This document shows, piece by piece, positions 33,831 through 42,178 of a DNA stretch of 64,000 nt. The notes under the pieces were generated by a model. That model saw only the letters and a list, made by a program, of their open reading frames with translations. It made no database searches and was not told the DNA's origin. Position 1 is the first letter of the stretch. Each line of letters opens with the position of its first letter. Origin of the DNA: JBELMB01 sp042088665 (GTDB lineage: Bacteria; Pseudomonadota; Alphaproteobacteria; Rhodobacterales; Rhodobacteraceae); NCBI GenBank assembly GCA_042088665.1, contig JBELMB010000005.1:7709-71708 (forward strand), given 5' to 3'. The position numbers were made by a program, and so were the translations under genes.

Positions 33831-35057
33831 ATGACTGAATTCCAAGACAAAGTTCGCGCCGCCGAAGAGGCCATGCGCGCGGTGTTCCCCGCCACGCCAC
33901 TTTTGCGAAATGATCACCTGTCAGAGCGCTTTGGCGCCGATGTCTGGCTGAAGCGCGAAGATCTGAGCCCCGTGCGCAGTTACAAGCTGCGCGGCGCTTT
34001 CAATGCGATGCGCAAAAGGCCGGACGTGGCGCTGTTTGTCTGCGCCTCGGCGGGCAATCACGCGCAGGGCGTGGCCTATATGTGCCGGCATTTCGGCGTA
34101 CGGGGGGTGATCTTCATGCCCGTCACGACGCCACAGCAGAAGATCCAGAAGACAGAGATGTTCGGTGGCGAGAACGTCGAGATCCGTTTGATCGGAGACT
34201 ATTTTGATGACTGCCTGCACGCCGCCCAAAGCTATTGCGCCGAGGCAGGTGGCCATTTCCTGTCGCCGTTCGACGACGAGGACGTGATCGAAGGGCAGGC
34301 CTCTGTGGCTGTGGAACTGTCGCGGCAGTTGGGCCGCGTCCCTGACCATCTCGTGATTCCGGTTGGCGGTGGTGGCCTGTCGGCGGGCATCCTGTCGTTT
34401 TTCGGGACAGAGGCGCTTTACACCTTTGTCGAGCCTGCGGGCGGGGCATCCTTGCGGGCGGCGCTGACAGAGGGGCGGCCCGTGGCCCTTCCGCATGTGA
34501 ACACCTTTGCCGATGGGGCCGCGGTGGCCAAATTGGGTGCCCGCACGTTTGAGCGCCTGAAAGCTGTCGGCCTCGCCAATACGCTTGCCATTCCGGAGGA
34601 TCGGCTTTGCACGACGATGTTGGAGATGCTGAACGTCGAGGGAATCGTGCTGGAACCTGCCGGTGCCCTGTCGGTCGACGCGCTGAAGGATCTGGGCCAG
34701 GGTATTCGCGGGCGGACGGTGGTTTGCGTGACCTCGGGTGGCAATTTCGATTTCGAACGTTTGCCAGAGGTCAAGGAACGGGCGTTGCGGTTTGCAGGGG
34801 TCAAGAAATATTTCATCCTGCGGCTGCCGCAACGGCCGGGGGCCTTGAAGGACTTCCTCAATTTTCTTGGTCCGGACGATGACATCGCCCGATTCGAGTA
34901 CCTCAAGAAGTCGGCGCGCAACTTTGGGTCTGTTCTCATTGGCATCGAGACGAAGTCGCCAGACAGTTTTGCCCGGCTGTATGACTTGCTCGACAGTCAT
35001 GGCTTTACCTATCAGGACATCACAGAGGATGAGATCCTGGCGCAACTCGTGATCTGA
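33831..35057 (+). CDS. ilvA: Threonine ammonia-lyase (threonine dehydratase)
   Basis: The 408-residue product has the PLP lysine in SPVRSYKLRGAFNAM near residue 50, ASAGNHAQGVAY, the phosphate-binding loop VGGGGLSAG, and a C-terminal ACT-like domain (KKYFILRLPQRPGALKDFLNFL...). It deaminates threonine to 2-oxobutanoate, the first step to isoleucine. The single ACT-like domain matches the shorter bacterial form. ATG 33831 was chosen over an upstream in-frame start at 33813. It converges on the HPt gene. Confidence 0.93.
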   Translation: MTEFQDKVRAAEEAMRAVFPATPLLRNDHLSERFGADVWLKREDLSPVRSYKLRGAFNAMRKRPDVALFVCASAGNHAQGVAYMCRHFGVRGVIFMPVTTPQQKIQKTEMFGGENVEIRLIGDYFDDCLHAAQSYCAEAGGHFLSPFDDEDVIEGQASVAVELSRQLGRVPDHLVIPVGGGGLSAGILSFFGTEALYTFVEPAGGASLRAALTEGRPVALPHVNTFADGAAVAKLGARTFERLKAVGLANTLAIPEDRLCTTMLEMLNVEGIVLEPAGALSVDALKDLGQGIRGRTVVCVTSGGNFDFERLPEVKERALRFAGVKKYFILRLPQRPGALKDFLNFLGPDDDIARFEYLKKSARNFGSVLIGIETKSPDSFARLYDLLDSHGFTYQDITEDEILAQLVI

Positions 35058-35097
35058 GCGGGCAAGTGAGGTCCCGGGTTCTGTGTTTCGGACCGTC

Positions 35098-35433
35098 TCA
35101 GGCAGCGAGGCGGCTGGGCAACCCTTCCTCGAACTGGACGCGCGATCCCTCATAGGTCACGCGCACTTCGTTGGCAGAGACGAAATCGGCCCTGCCGGCA
35201 GAAGCCGCCTTTTCACCCTTCATGCAAAGCTGTGCGAGCGATTCGAACCCGAGGTTCAGGGCAGCCCCCTTGAGGAAATGCATCTGTTCCTCGATGACCA
35301 CAGGATCCCCTTCCGCGCCAGCAAGAAGCTGAATGGCACTGTCGACCTCATCCAGAAAGAGTTCGACGACCTCGCCGAAATCCTCTGCGCCGATTTCATC
35401 GATAAGTTCGCTGACGCGATTCCAATCTATCAT
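35098..35433 (-). CDS. Histidine phosphotransfer (HPt) domain protein
   Basis: The 111-residue protein is one HPt domain: a helical bundle with the phospho-accepting histidine in MHFLKGAALNLGFESLAQLC near residue 52. HPt proteins pass phosphate between a hybrid histidine kinase and a response regulator. It is divergent from a response-regulator/phosphatase gene 166 nt away, a likely partner, but no kinase gene is present in the window. Confidence 0.88.
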   Translation of the reverse strand: MIDWNRVSELIDEIGAEDFGEVVELFLDEVDSAIQLLAGAEGDPVVIEEQMHFLKGAALNLGFESLAQLCMKGEKAASAGRADFVSANEVRVTYEGSRVQFEEGLPSRLAA

Positions 35434-35599
35434 GTGAATACCTCCTGCACTGCCATTGGGTATACGGCCAGTGTGAACATCTCCTTTCGATCCGCGCCGC
35501 GCGACGGAGGATTGTGCGCATTTTTATCCTTCAGATCGTGTTAACAGCGAGGGTGTAGCAGAGTCGTAACCGAAGCCCTCAAGCCGCAAGGTAGACGAC

Positions 35600-36865
35600 G
35601 TGCAACCCGATCAGATTGAAAGCCCTGGCCGTTCGACCGGTGCGATCAAGCGCGTGCTGATCGTGGACGACAGCCGACTGCAACTCAAGATCATGAGTTC
35701 CATGCTCAAGCGATGGGGTTTCGAAGTGCTGGAGGCGCAATCTGGCCACGAAGCAGTTGACATCATTGCGGAAACGCCTCCCGACCTTGTGCTGTCAGAC
35801 TGGATGATGCCCGGCATGAACGGGCTGGAACTGTGCCGGGCCTTCCGGTCTGCACAGACCGATGGCTACGGCTATTTCATTCTTCTGACGTCCAAAAGCG
35901 AGAAAGGCGATGTGGCGGAGGGGCTGGATGCCGGTGCGGATGACTTCCTGACAAAGCCGGTAAACGCCCATGAGCTACGGGCGCGAATCAATGCAGGTGA
36001 ACGGGTTGTCTTCATGGAACGGCAACTGTCCGAGAAGAACCGCGAAGTGTCGGATGCGCTGGATGAATTGCGCGAAATCCATCAGGCCATCGACAATGAC
36101 CTGCGCCAGGCCCGGACGATCCAGCAGTCGCTGGTGCCCGAACGCGTTTGCGAAGTGGCCACATCCCGCGTCAGCCTGCTCCTGCATCCCTGCGGTCACG
36201 TTGGCGGAGACCTCGTGGGCATGTTCCGACCCGGTTACGATCGTCTGGGTCTCTATAGCATCGATGTATCCGGGCACGGGATCACGTCTGCCATGGTGAC
36301 GGCGCGCGTGGCGGGTTATCTGTCCAGCACGTTTCCAGAACAGAACATCGCGTTGGAACAACGATTTGACCGCTTCTACGCGATGCGAGAGCCGAGCCTC
36401 ACCGCGCGCATGCTGAACCAGAGGCTCGCGGCCGATCCGGGTGTGGAGGAATATCTCACCATGGGCTACGTTGCGGCGGATCTTGCCACGGGTCGAATCC
36501 GGCTCGTTCAGGCGGGCCATTCCCCTGCGCTTCTCCTGCGGGCCAATGGGGAATCGGAATTCATCGGGGATGGCGGGTTGCCGATCGGTCTCGTGGACGA
36601 CGTATCCTATGACCAGCACGAATTTCGGATGCGATCCGGTGACCTCTTGCTGCTTTACTCGGATGGTTTTACCGAGGCCGTGATGAATAGCGGTGAAATG
36701 CTGGGCGAAGAGGGCTTGGCAGAGATGTTCAAGGAGTCGGCTGCAAATGGCTCTGGCCCTGAACTGATGGAAGACATGTTCTGGCGCCTGACCTCAAAGA
36801 TGGAAAATTCCGACAAGCTTGGCGATGACGTTTCTGCGGCCCTGCTGGAATTCGACGTTCTCTGA
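35600..36865 (+). CDS. Response regulator fused to PP2C-type (SpoIIE/RsbU) phosphatase
   Basis: The 421-residue product has an N-terminal receiver domain (IVDDSRLQLKIMSSML; phosphorylated Asp in VLSDWMMPGMNG near residue 72; conserved Lys in DFLTKPVNAHELRARI). A coiled-coil linker (about 130-170) and a C-terminal PP2C domain follow (GGDLVGMF, IDVSGHGITSAMVTARV, LLLYSDGFTEAV). The metal-binding Asp residues are visible. Such proteins control anti-sigma-antagonists in partner switching. No anti-sigma pair is nearby; the divergent HPt protein may phosphorylate the receiver domain. The start is GTG 35600. Confidence 0.9.
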   Translation: MQPDQIESPGRSTGAIKRVLIVDDSRLQLKIMSSMLKRWGFEVLEAQSGHEAVDIIAETPPDLVLSDWMMPGMNGLELCRAFRSAQTDGYGYFILLTSKSEKGDVAEGLDAGADDFLTKPVNAHELRARINAGERVVFMERQLSEKNREVSDALDELREIHQAIDNDLRQARTIQQSLVPERVCEVATSRVSLLLHPCGHVGGDLVGMFRPGYDRLGLYSIDVSGHGITSAMVTARVAGYLSSTFPEQNIALEQRFDRFYAMREPSLTARMLNQRLAADPGVEEYLTMGYVAADLATGRIRLVQAGHSPALLLRANGESEFIGDGGLPIGLVDDVSYDQHEFRMRSGDLLLLYSDGFTEAVMNSGEMLGEEGLAEMFKESAANGSGPELMEDMFWRLTSKMENSDKLGDDVSAALLEFDVL

Positions 36866-36906
36866 CCAGCGTACCAGAGGCCGGCCAAAGGCAGTCTGCG
36901 CCAAGG

Positions 36907-37344
36907 TTACAGCAGAAAATGTTCCACAAAGGCGCGGTCGCCGGGATTGCCAAGCTCACGCGCCGCGGCGTTTGGGGACAACAGGCGCACGTCGTGTCCC
37001 GCCTCCGATGGTGGGCCAAGTCGCCGCACCGGGTGCGCCGTATAGATGATGCAGATCTTCTCTGCCCAGAGGTCGTATTCCGGCATGAAGGTAAAGCGCC
37101 GAAAAGCGCCCAGCCGCCGGGGTGCAGCGATCCGCCAGCCGGTTTCTTCAAACACTTCGCGATGCAGTGCCGTCAGGGGGGATTCACCGGGATCGATACC
37201 GCCACCGGGCAGCTGGATCTCTGGCTCCGGTTCGGCCTGATGGGTCAGCAGCAGCCGTCGACCAAGCGGTAAAATCGCATAGACACCGGGACGTCGCGTA
37301 TAGCGTTGCCCGGCAAGAGGCGCCTCTCCGAAACGGCGTGTCAT
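36907..37344 (-). CDS. Nudix hydrolase
   Basis: The 145-residue product from ATG 37344 has a complete Nudix box, GGGIDPGESPLTALHREVFEETGW, near residues 47-70, with the catalytic Glu residues in EVFEETG. Nudix enzymes cleave nucleoside diphosphates linked to another group; the substrate here is unknown. AAGGGGG sits before the ATG. A very long in-frame extension to 38220 runs antisense through hslO and is a shadow. Confidence 0.88.
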   Translation of the reverse strand: MTRRFGEAPLAGQRYTRRPGVYAILPLGRRLLLTHQAEPEPEIQLPGGGIDPGESPLTALHREVFEETGWRIAAPRRLGAFRRFTFMPEYDLWAEKICIIYTAHPVRRLGPPSEAGHDVRLLSPNAAARELGNPGDRAFVEHFLL

Positions 37345-37422
37345 GCGGTCCCCCTTTTTCCTTAGGCACCTTTCATCTATATCCACGCCTATTGCCATCC
37401 TCCGGCACACAAGGAAACCCCC

Positions 37423-38406
37423 ATGAGCTTTGGTGAAAAACTCGCTTGGGACGACACCGTCCTGCCCTTTCAGCTTGACCGCTGCGACATGCGCGGCCGT
37501 GTTGCGCGCCTCGACGGTGTGCTGTCCGGCGTGCTCAAGCAGCACGACTACCCCGCCCCGGTCGAAGCATTGGTGGCCGAGATGGCGCTTTTGACCGCGC
37601 TGATCGGCCAAACGGTGAAACTGCGGTGGAAACTGTCCCTTCAGGTTCAAACCAACGGGCCGGTTCGGATGATTGCCACGGATTACTATGGTCCCGAAGA
37701 AGAGGGCCAACCGGCGCGCATCCGCGCCTATGCCAGCTTTGACCGCGATCGCATCACCGATGACCCGCCGTTCCAGCAATTGGGATCGGGCTATTTTGCG
37801 ATCATGATAGACCAGGGCGCTGGCATGCAGCCTTATCAGGGGATCACGCCCATCGCGGGGGACCGGCTTGCAGATTGTGCCGCCGCCTATTTCGCGCAAT
37901 CCGAACAGCTGCCCACCACGTTTGCGCTGTCTTATGGCCGCTCGCAGGACGGCGGGCGCGAAGAACACTGGCGTGCCGGGGGTATCATGCTTCAGCATAT
38001 GCCGAAGGCGTCTCCCTTTGCGCAAGAAGGCGGCTCTGGCGAGGCCGGACTGCTGCAGGCCGAGGATCTTGTGCAGGGCGAGACCGAAGAAAACTGGAAC
38101 CGCGTGAACCTTCACCTCAAGACGGTTGAAGAGCTGGAACTGATCGGCCCGTCTGTGCCGCCGACGGATCTGTTGGTGCGTCTGTTTCACGAGGAACAGC
38201 CCCGGGTCTACGACAGCCAACCGGTGCGTTTTGGCTGTACCTGTTCAGCGGATCGGGTGCGCCAGAGCCTGTCGATCTATTCCGCCAAGGACATCCAAAA
38301 GATGACCACTGAGGATGGTCGCGTGACCGCGGATTGCCAGTTCTGCGGCGCGCATTACGATCTGGACCCGAAATCGGTGGGGTTCGAGGCAGATGAGGAC
38401 CGCTGA
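37423..38406 (+). CDS. hslO: Redox-regulated chaperone Hsp33
   Basis: The 327-residue product has the Hsp33 N-terminal domain and a C-terminal redox switch with four cysteines, CTCSADRV near residue 275 and DCQFCGAHY about 32 residues later (C-x-C ... C-x2-C), which bind zinc when reduced. Oxidation plus unfolding activates its holdase role. It overlaps the following CoA-pyrophosphatase gene by 14 nt and leads a unit with that gene and a CCA-family gene. Confidence 0.94.
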   Translation: MSFGEKLAWDDTVLPFQLDRCDMRGRVARLDGVLSGVLKQHDYPAPVEALVAEMALLTALIGQTVKLRWKLSLQVQTNGPVRMIATDYYGPEEEGQPARIRAYASFDRDRITDDPPFQQLGSGYFAIMIDQGAGMQPYQGITPIAGDRLADCAAAYFAQSEQLPTTFALSYGRSQDGGREEHWRAGGIMLQHMPKASPFAQEGGSGEAGLLQAEDLVQGETEENWNRVNLHLKTVEELELIGPSVPPTDLLVRLFHEEQPRVYDSQPVRFGCTCSADRVRQSLSIYSAKDIQKMTTEDGRVTADCQFCGAHYDLDPKSVGFEADEDR

Positions 38407-38995
38407 CCAGATCTCGGCTTTGCGGCGTGCAGCGGAGGGGCAAAGCGCCCCTTCGTCGGATTTTGACCTCAACCCGAAGGTGGTTCTGCCCGAGGGCCGC
38501 AAATTGCGCGCAGCCGGTGTTCTGATCGCCTTCCATGACCGCGGCAACGGGTTGGAGCTGTTGCTGACCAAACGGTCGAGTCAGTTGAAGCACCATCCGG
38601 GGCAGATTGCCTTTCCCGGTGGCAAACAGGATCCCGACGACGCGGATGAAATCGCCTGCGCGCTGCGCGAAGCCCGCGAAGAGGTCGCGCTGGAGCCTTC
38701 GACTGTAGAGATCCTTGCCACATTGCCGCGCCATGAGACGGTGACCGGCTTTCTCGTGACGCCGGTTCTGGGGCTTGTAACGACGCCGTTCACACCACGC
38801 CCCGAACCCGGCGAGGTCGAAGAGGCGTTTTTCGTGCCCTTTGACCACGTCACGGATCCCGGTCAGTTTCGGATCGAGGGTCGTCGCTGGCGGGGTCAAA
38901 GGCGCCTCTATTACACCGCACCCTACGGTCCCTATTACATCTGGGGCGCCACGGCGCGCATGCTGCGGGGCCTCGCGGAGCGGGTGCAGGCATGA
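38393..38995 (+). CDS. Nudix CoA pyrophosphatase-like protein
   Basis: The 200-residue product has the CoA-specific extension LLLTKRSSQLKHHPGQIAFPGG directly before the Nudix box (GGKQDPDDADEIACALREAREEVALEP), as in the NudL/YeaB/NUDT7 group that cleaves CoA and its derivatives. It overlaps hslO at the 5' end by 14 nt and the CCA-family gene at the 3' end by 4 nt, so the three are coupled. Confidence 0.9.
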   Translation: MRTADQISALRRAAEGQSAPSSDFDLNPKVVLPEGRKLRAAGVLIAFHDRGNGLELLLTKRSSQLKHHPGQIAFPGGKQDPDDADEIACALREAREEVALEPSTVEILATLPRHETVTGFLVTPVLGLVTTPFTPRPEPGEVEEAFFVPFDHVTDPGQFRIEGRRWRGQRRLYYTAPYGPYYIWGATARMLRGLAERVQA

Positions 38996-40164
38996 CGCAT
39001 GTGACCGGCAACTGGCTGACGGCCAACGGCACGCAGATGGTGATGCAAGTGCTGGAGGACGCCGGGCATCAGGTCTTTGCCGTGGGTGGCTGTGTGCGCA
39101 ACGCGCTGCTGGGCGCACCGGTGAGCGATGTGGATCTGTCCACCGACGCGCGCCCGGACCGGGTCATGCAACTGGCCCGCGACGCCGGGCTGAAGGCGGT
39201 GCCGACAGGGATTGACCACGGCACGGTCACCATCGTGGCAGAGGGTACTGGCCATGAGGTCACGACCTTTCGCGCCGATGTCGAGACCGATGGCCGCCGT
39301 GCCGTGGTGCGGTTTGCCGATGACATTGCAGAGGATGCCGTGCGGCGCGATTTCACCATGAACGCGCTTTACGTGGATCGCATGGGCCAGCTGGTCGATC
39401 CGCTGGGGGGGTTGCCGGATCTGCAGGCGCGGCGCTTGCGTTTTATCGAGGATCCGGCCCGCCGCATCCGCGAGGATTACCTGCGGATCCTGCGCTTCTT
39501 TCGGTTTTTTGCGTGGTATGGCGATCCTTCGGACGGGATGGATGCGGATGCTCTGGCCGCAATCGCCGAGAACGTCGACGGCCTCGCGCAGCTTTCGCGC
39601 GAACGGATCGGTGTCGAAGTGATCAAGCTGCTCTCGGCACCCGATCCGTTGATGTCGGTCAGCGTGATGGCGCAGACCGGGGTGTTGGCGCAGGTGCTGC
39701 CGGGGGCGCATCCCATGACGCTGGGCCCGCTTCTGGCCTGTGAAGTGCAAGTCGGCACCGAACCCGCGCCTTTGCGGCGGTTGGCCACATTGGGGGTCTT
39801 TGACGGTGCAGCCTTGCGGCTGTCCAAAAACCAGATCACGCAGTTGGAGCGATATCAGAACCACTTGAACGCCCTGACCCCGCTGGCAGAGATCGCCTAT
39901 CGTGACGGGGCAGAGCTTGCGCGGGACGTCTGGTTGCTGCGCGCAGCTTTGGACAGCATGGGGGGCCTTGGCACCATGGAGGAGGGCGCGGCAGAGATTG
40001 CGCTGGGCGCAGGCGCCCGTTTCCCCGTAGTTGCGCGGGATCTGATGCCTGATCTGTCTGGCCCCGCGCTGGGTGCCGCCCTGCGCGCCCTCGAATCGGA
40101 CTGGCTGGCCTCCGGCTTTGCACTGGACAAGACCGCTCTCCTTAAACGATTTTCCAAGGGGTGA
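38992..40164 (+). CDS. CCA tRNA nucleotidyltransferase / poly(A) polymerase family protein
   Basis: The 390-residue product has the class II nucleotidyltransferase motifs: VFAVGGCVRNALLGAPVSDVDLST near residue 25 with the two catalytic Asp residues, then RRDFTMNALYVDRMGQLVDPLGG and a basic EDPARRIREDYLRILRFFRFFAWYG helix. It most likely adds or repairs the tRNA CCA end. Poly(A) polymerase cannot be ruled out by sequence alone. The start overlaps the Nudix gene by 4 nt (ATGA). Confidence 0.92.
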   Translation: MTHVTGNWLTANGTQMVMQVLEDAGHQVFAVGGCVRNALLGAPVSDVDLSTDARPDRVMQLARDAGLKAVPTGIDHGTVTIVAEGTGHEVTTFRADVETDGRRAVVRFADDIAEDAVRRDFTMNALYVDRMGQLVDPLGGLPDLQARRLRFIEDPARRIREDYLRILRFFRFFAWYGDPSDGMDADALAAIAENVDGLAQLSRERIGVEVIKLLSAPDPLMSVSVMAQTGVLAQVLPGAHPMTLGPLLACEVQVGTEPAPLRRLATLGVFDGAALRLSKNQITQLERYQNHLNALTPLAEIAYRDGAELARDVWLLRAALDSMGGLGTMEEGAAEIALGAGARFPVVARDLMPDLSGPALGAALRALESDWLASGFALDKTALLKRFSKG

Positions 40165-40214
40165 CTTTTGTCGCGTTCCGCGCTATCCCAATGGCGACTC
40201 ATATCGGAGGAGGC

Positions 40215-40253
40215 ATGATGGTGCATTACGGGATTTCGTTCAGCTTCGCCTGA
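40215..40253 (+). CDS. Candidate 12-residue leader peptide upstream of the ABC exporter operon
   Basis: GGAGGAGG (40206-40213) is followed at once by ATGATGGTG..., a small frame of 12 residues, MMVHYGISFSFA, ending in TGA. This is one of the strongest ribosome-binding sites in the window, yet it precedes only this tiny frame, 77 nt before the first ABC exporter. After it, GCGGGACC-GCTCT-GGCCCCCGC (about 40270-40291) can form a hairpin. The bases CGGAGG (40205-40210) are complementary to CCTCCG (40325-40330), immediately before the ABC start codon. These features suggest a regulatory leader but do not prove expression. Confidence 0.45.
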   Translation: MMVHYGISFSFA

Positions 40254-40330
40254 GCCTGTCTTGCGCATGCGGGACCGCTCTGGCCCCCGCTCTCTCATCA
40301 TGTCGACTTTTGCTCTCTGGAGCCCCTCCG

Positions 40331-42178
40331 ATGCTTCGCTTTTTCGAAAATCTCGTTGATCCTTACGCCGCTTATCCTGTGGACGACACACCTCCGCGCA
40401 AGCTGTGGCCGTTTCTGCGCGAATACCTGTACCCGTTCCGCAAGATCATGGCGGTGGCCATCACCCTTCAGATCATGGTTGCCGCGGGCGAGGTGCTGTT
40501 GATCTGGTACATGGCCCGGATCGTTGATCTGCTGGCCAGCGGCAATCGGGACACCATCGTCGCCGAATACGGGATGGAGTTCGCCTTTGCCGCCCTCTGG
40601 GTGGTCGTGTTGCGCACTCTGATCGCCGGTGTGGACATGGCCTTTCTGCACAACACCGTGCTGCCCAATCTCGGGACGCTGATCCGCTGGCGGGCGCACC
40701 GCCATGTGTTGCGGCAGTCGGTCGGCTGGTTCGAGAACGACTTTGCCGGGCGCATCGCCAACCGCATCATGCAGACACCCCCCGCTGCCGGAGAGGCCGC
40801 CTTTCAGGTGCTGGACGCCGCAGCCTTTTTCATCAGCACGGTGATTGGTGCGGTGATCATGCTGTCGGGCTTTGACCTGTGGCTGATCGTGCCGCTGCTG
40901 ATCTGGATTGTGGCCTATCTCTGGCTCATGCGTTGGACGATCACGCGTGCCGGTCCCGCCTCAAAGGCCAGTTCCGATGCGCGCAGCGCAATCACCGGGC
41001 GGGTTGTGGACAGCTACACCAATATTCACGCGGTGAAGATGTTCGCGCACCACGACAAGGAAATCGACTACGCCAAGGAGGCCATCGAGGAAGCGCGCCA
41101 GACCTTCATGAAGGAAATGCGCATCGTCACCACGATGGATTTCTCGCTCACCTTCCTGAACGGGGCGATGATTGTCTCCGTGGCGGGGCTGGCCGTCTGG
41201 CTGTGGACGCAGGGACAAACGACCGAAGGCATGGTGGCCGGCGCGCTCGCCATGGTGCTGCGGCTGAACAACATGACCTATTGGATCATGTGGGCGATGA
41301 CGAACCTCGTGCAGAACCTCGGTGTCGTGGCCGAAGGGATGGAGACGATCACCGAGCCGGTGAAGCTGGTCGATCGTCCGGACGCCGGGCAGCTGGTGCT
41401 CGACAAGGGCGAGATCCGCATCGAGGGTCTGTCGCACCACTACGGGCGCGAAACTGGCGGGCTGGATGACATCTCTCTGACGATCCAACCGGGCGAAAAG
41501 GTCGGGCTTGTGGGCCGGTCCGGCGCGGGGAAATCGACCTTGGTCAAGCTGCTCTTGCGGTTCTATGACGTGGAACAGGGACGCATCCTGATCAATGGAC
41601 AGGATATTGCCGGGGTCACGCAGGACAGTTTGCGGCTGAACATCGGGATGGTTCAGCAGGATTCGGCGCTGCTGCACCGTTCTGTGAGGGACAACATCCT
41701 GTATGGGCGGCCCGATGCCTCTGAAGAGGACATGCTCGCCGCGGCCGGTCAGGCGCAGGCGCATGATTTCATTCTGGACCTTGAGGATCCCGAGGGCCGC
41801 AAGGGCTATGAGGCACATGTGGGCGAGCGCGGTGTCAAACTGTCCGGTGGGCAGCGTCAGCGGGTCTCTCTGGCGCGTGTGGTGCTGAAGGACGCGCCGA
41901 TCCTCTTGCTGGACGAAGCAACCAGCGCGCTCGATTCCGAGGTCGAGGCCGCGATCCAGGACACGCTCTATGGCATGATGCAGGGCAAGACCGTGATCGC
42001 CATCGCGCACCGCCTGTCGACCATTGCCCAGATGGACCGGATCCTTGTCATGGACCAGGGGAGGATCGTCGAAGAGGGCAGCCATGACGCGCTTTTGGAG
42101 AAACGCGGGCTATATGCCAACTTCTGGGCCCGCCAATCCGGCGGGTTCCTAGACCTCGATCAGGACGCAGCAGAGTGA
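40331..42178 (+). CDS. ABC exporter half-transporter 1 (membrane and ATPase domains fused)
   Basis: The 615-residue product has an N-terminal six-helix exporter domain (residues about 30-340) and a C-terminal ATPase domain with Walker A GRSGAGKST near residue 395, signature LSGGQ near 503 and DEATSALD after it, then the H-loop in AHRLST. All catalytic motifs are canonical. The substrate is unknown. ATG 40331 is preceded by GGAG; an in-frame extension to 40073 runs through the CCA gene. It overlaps half-transporter 2 by 4 nt (GTGA). Confidence 0.92.
   Translation: MLRFFENLVDPYAAYPVDDTPPRKLWPFLREYLYPFRKIMAVAITLQIMVAAGEVLLIWYMARIVDLLASGNRDTIVAEYGMEFAFAALWVVVLRTLIAGVDMAFLHNTVLPNLGTLIRWRAHRHVLRQSVGWFENDFAGRIANRIMQTPPAAGEAAFQVLDAAAFFISTVIGAVIMLSGFDLWLIVPLLIWIVAYLWLMRWTITRAGPASKASSDARSAITGRVVDSYTNIHAVKMFAHHDKEIDYAKEAIEEARQTFMKEMRIVTTMDFSLTFLNGAMIVSVAGLAVWLWTQGQTTEGMVAGALAMVLRLNNMTYWIMWAMTNLVQNLGVVAEGMETITEPVKLVDRPDAGQLVLDKGEIRIEGLSHHYGRETGGLDDISLTIQPGEKVGLVGRSGAGKSTLVKLLLRFYDVEQGRILINGQDIAGVTQDSLRLNIGMVQQDSALLHRSVRDNILYGRPDASEEDMLAAAGQAQAHDFILDLEDPEGRKGYEAHVGERGVKLSGGQRQRVSLARVVLKDAPILLLDEATSALDSEVEAAIQDTLYGMMQGKTVIAIAHRLSTIAQMDRILVMDQGRIVEEGSHDALLEKRGLYANFWARQSGGFLDLDQDAAE

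Noticed and set aside
36907..38220. 437-codon minus-strand frame ending in a Nudix domain
   Set aside because: Only the last 145 codons are protein-like; the rest is antisense to hslO. The gene was shortened to 36907-37344.
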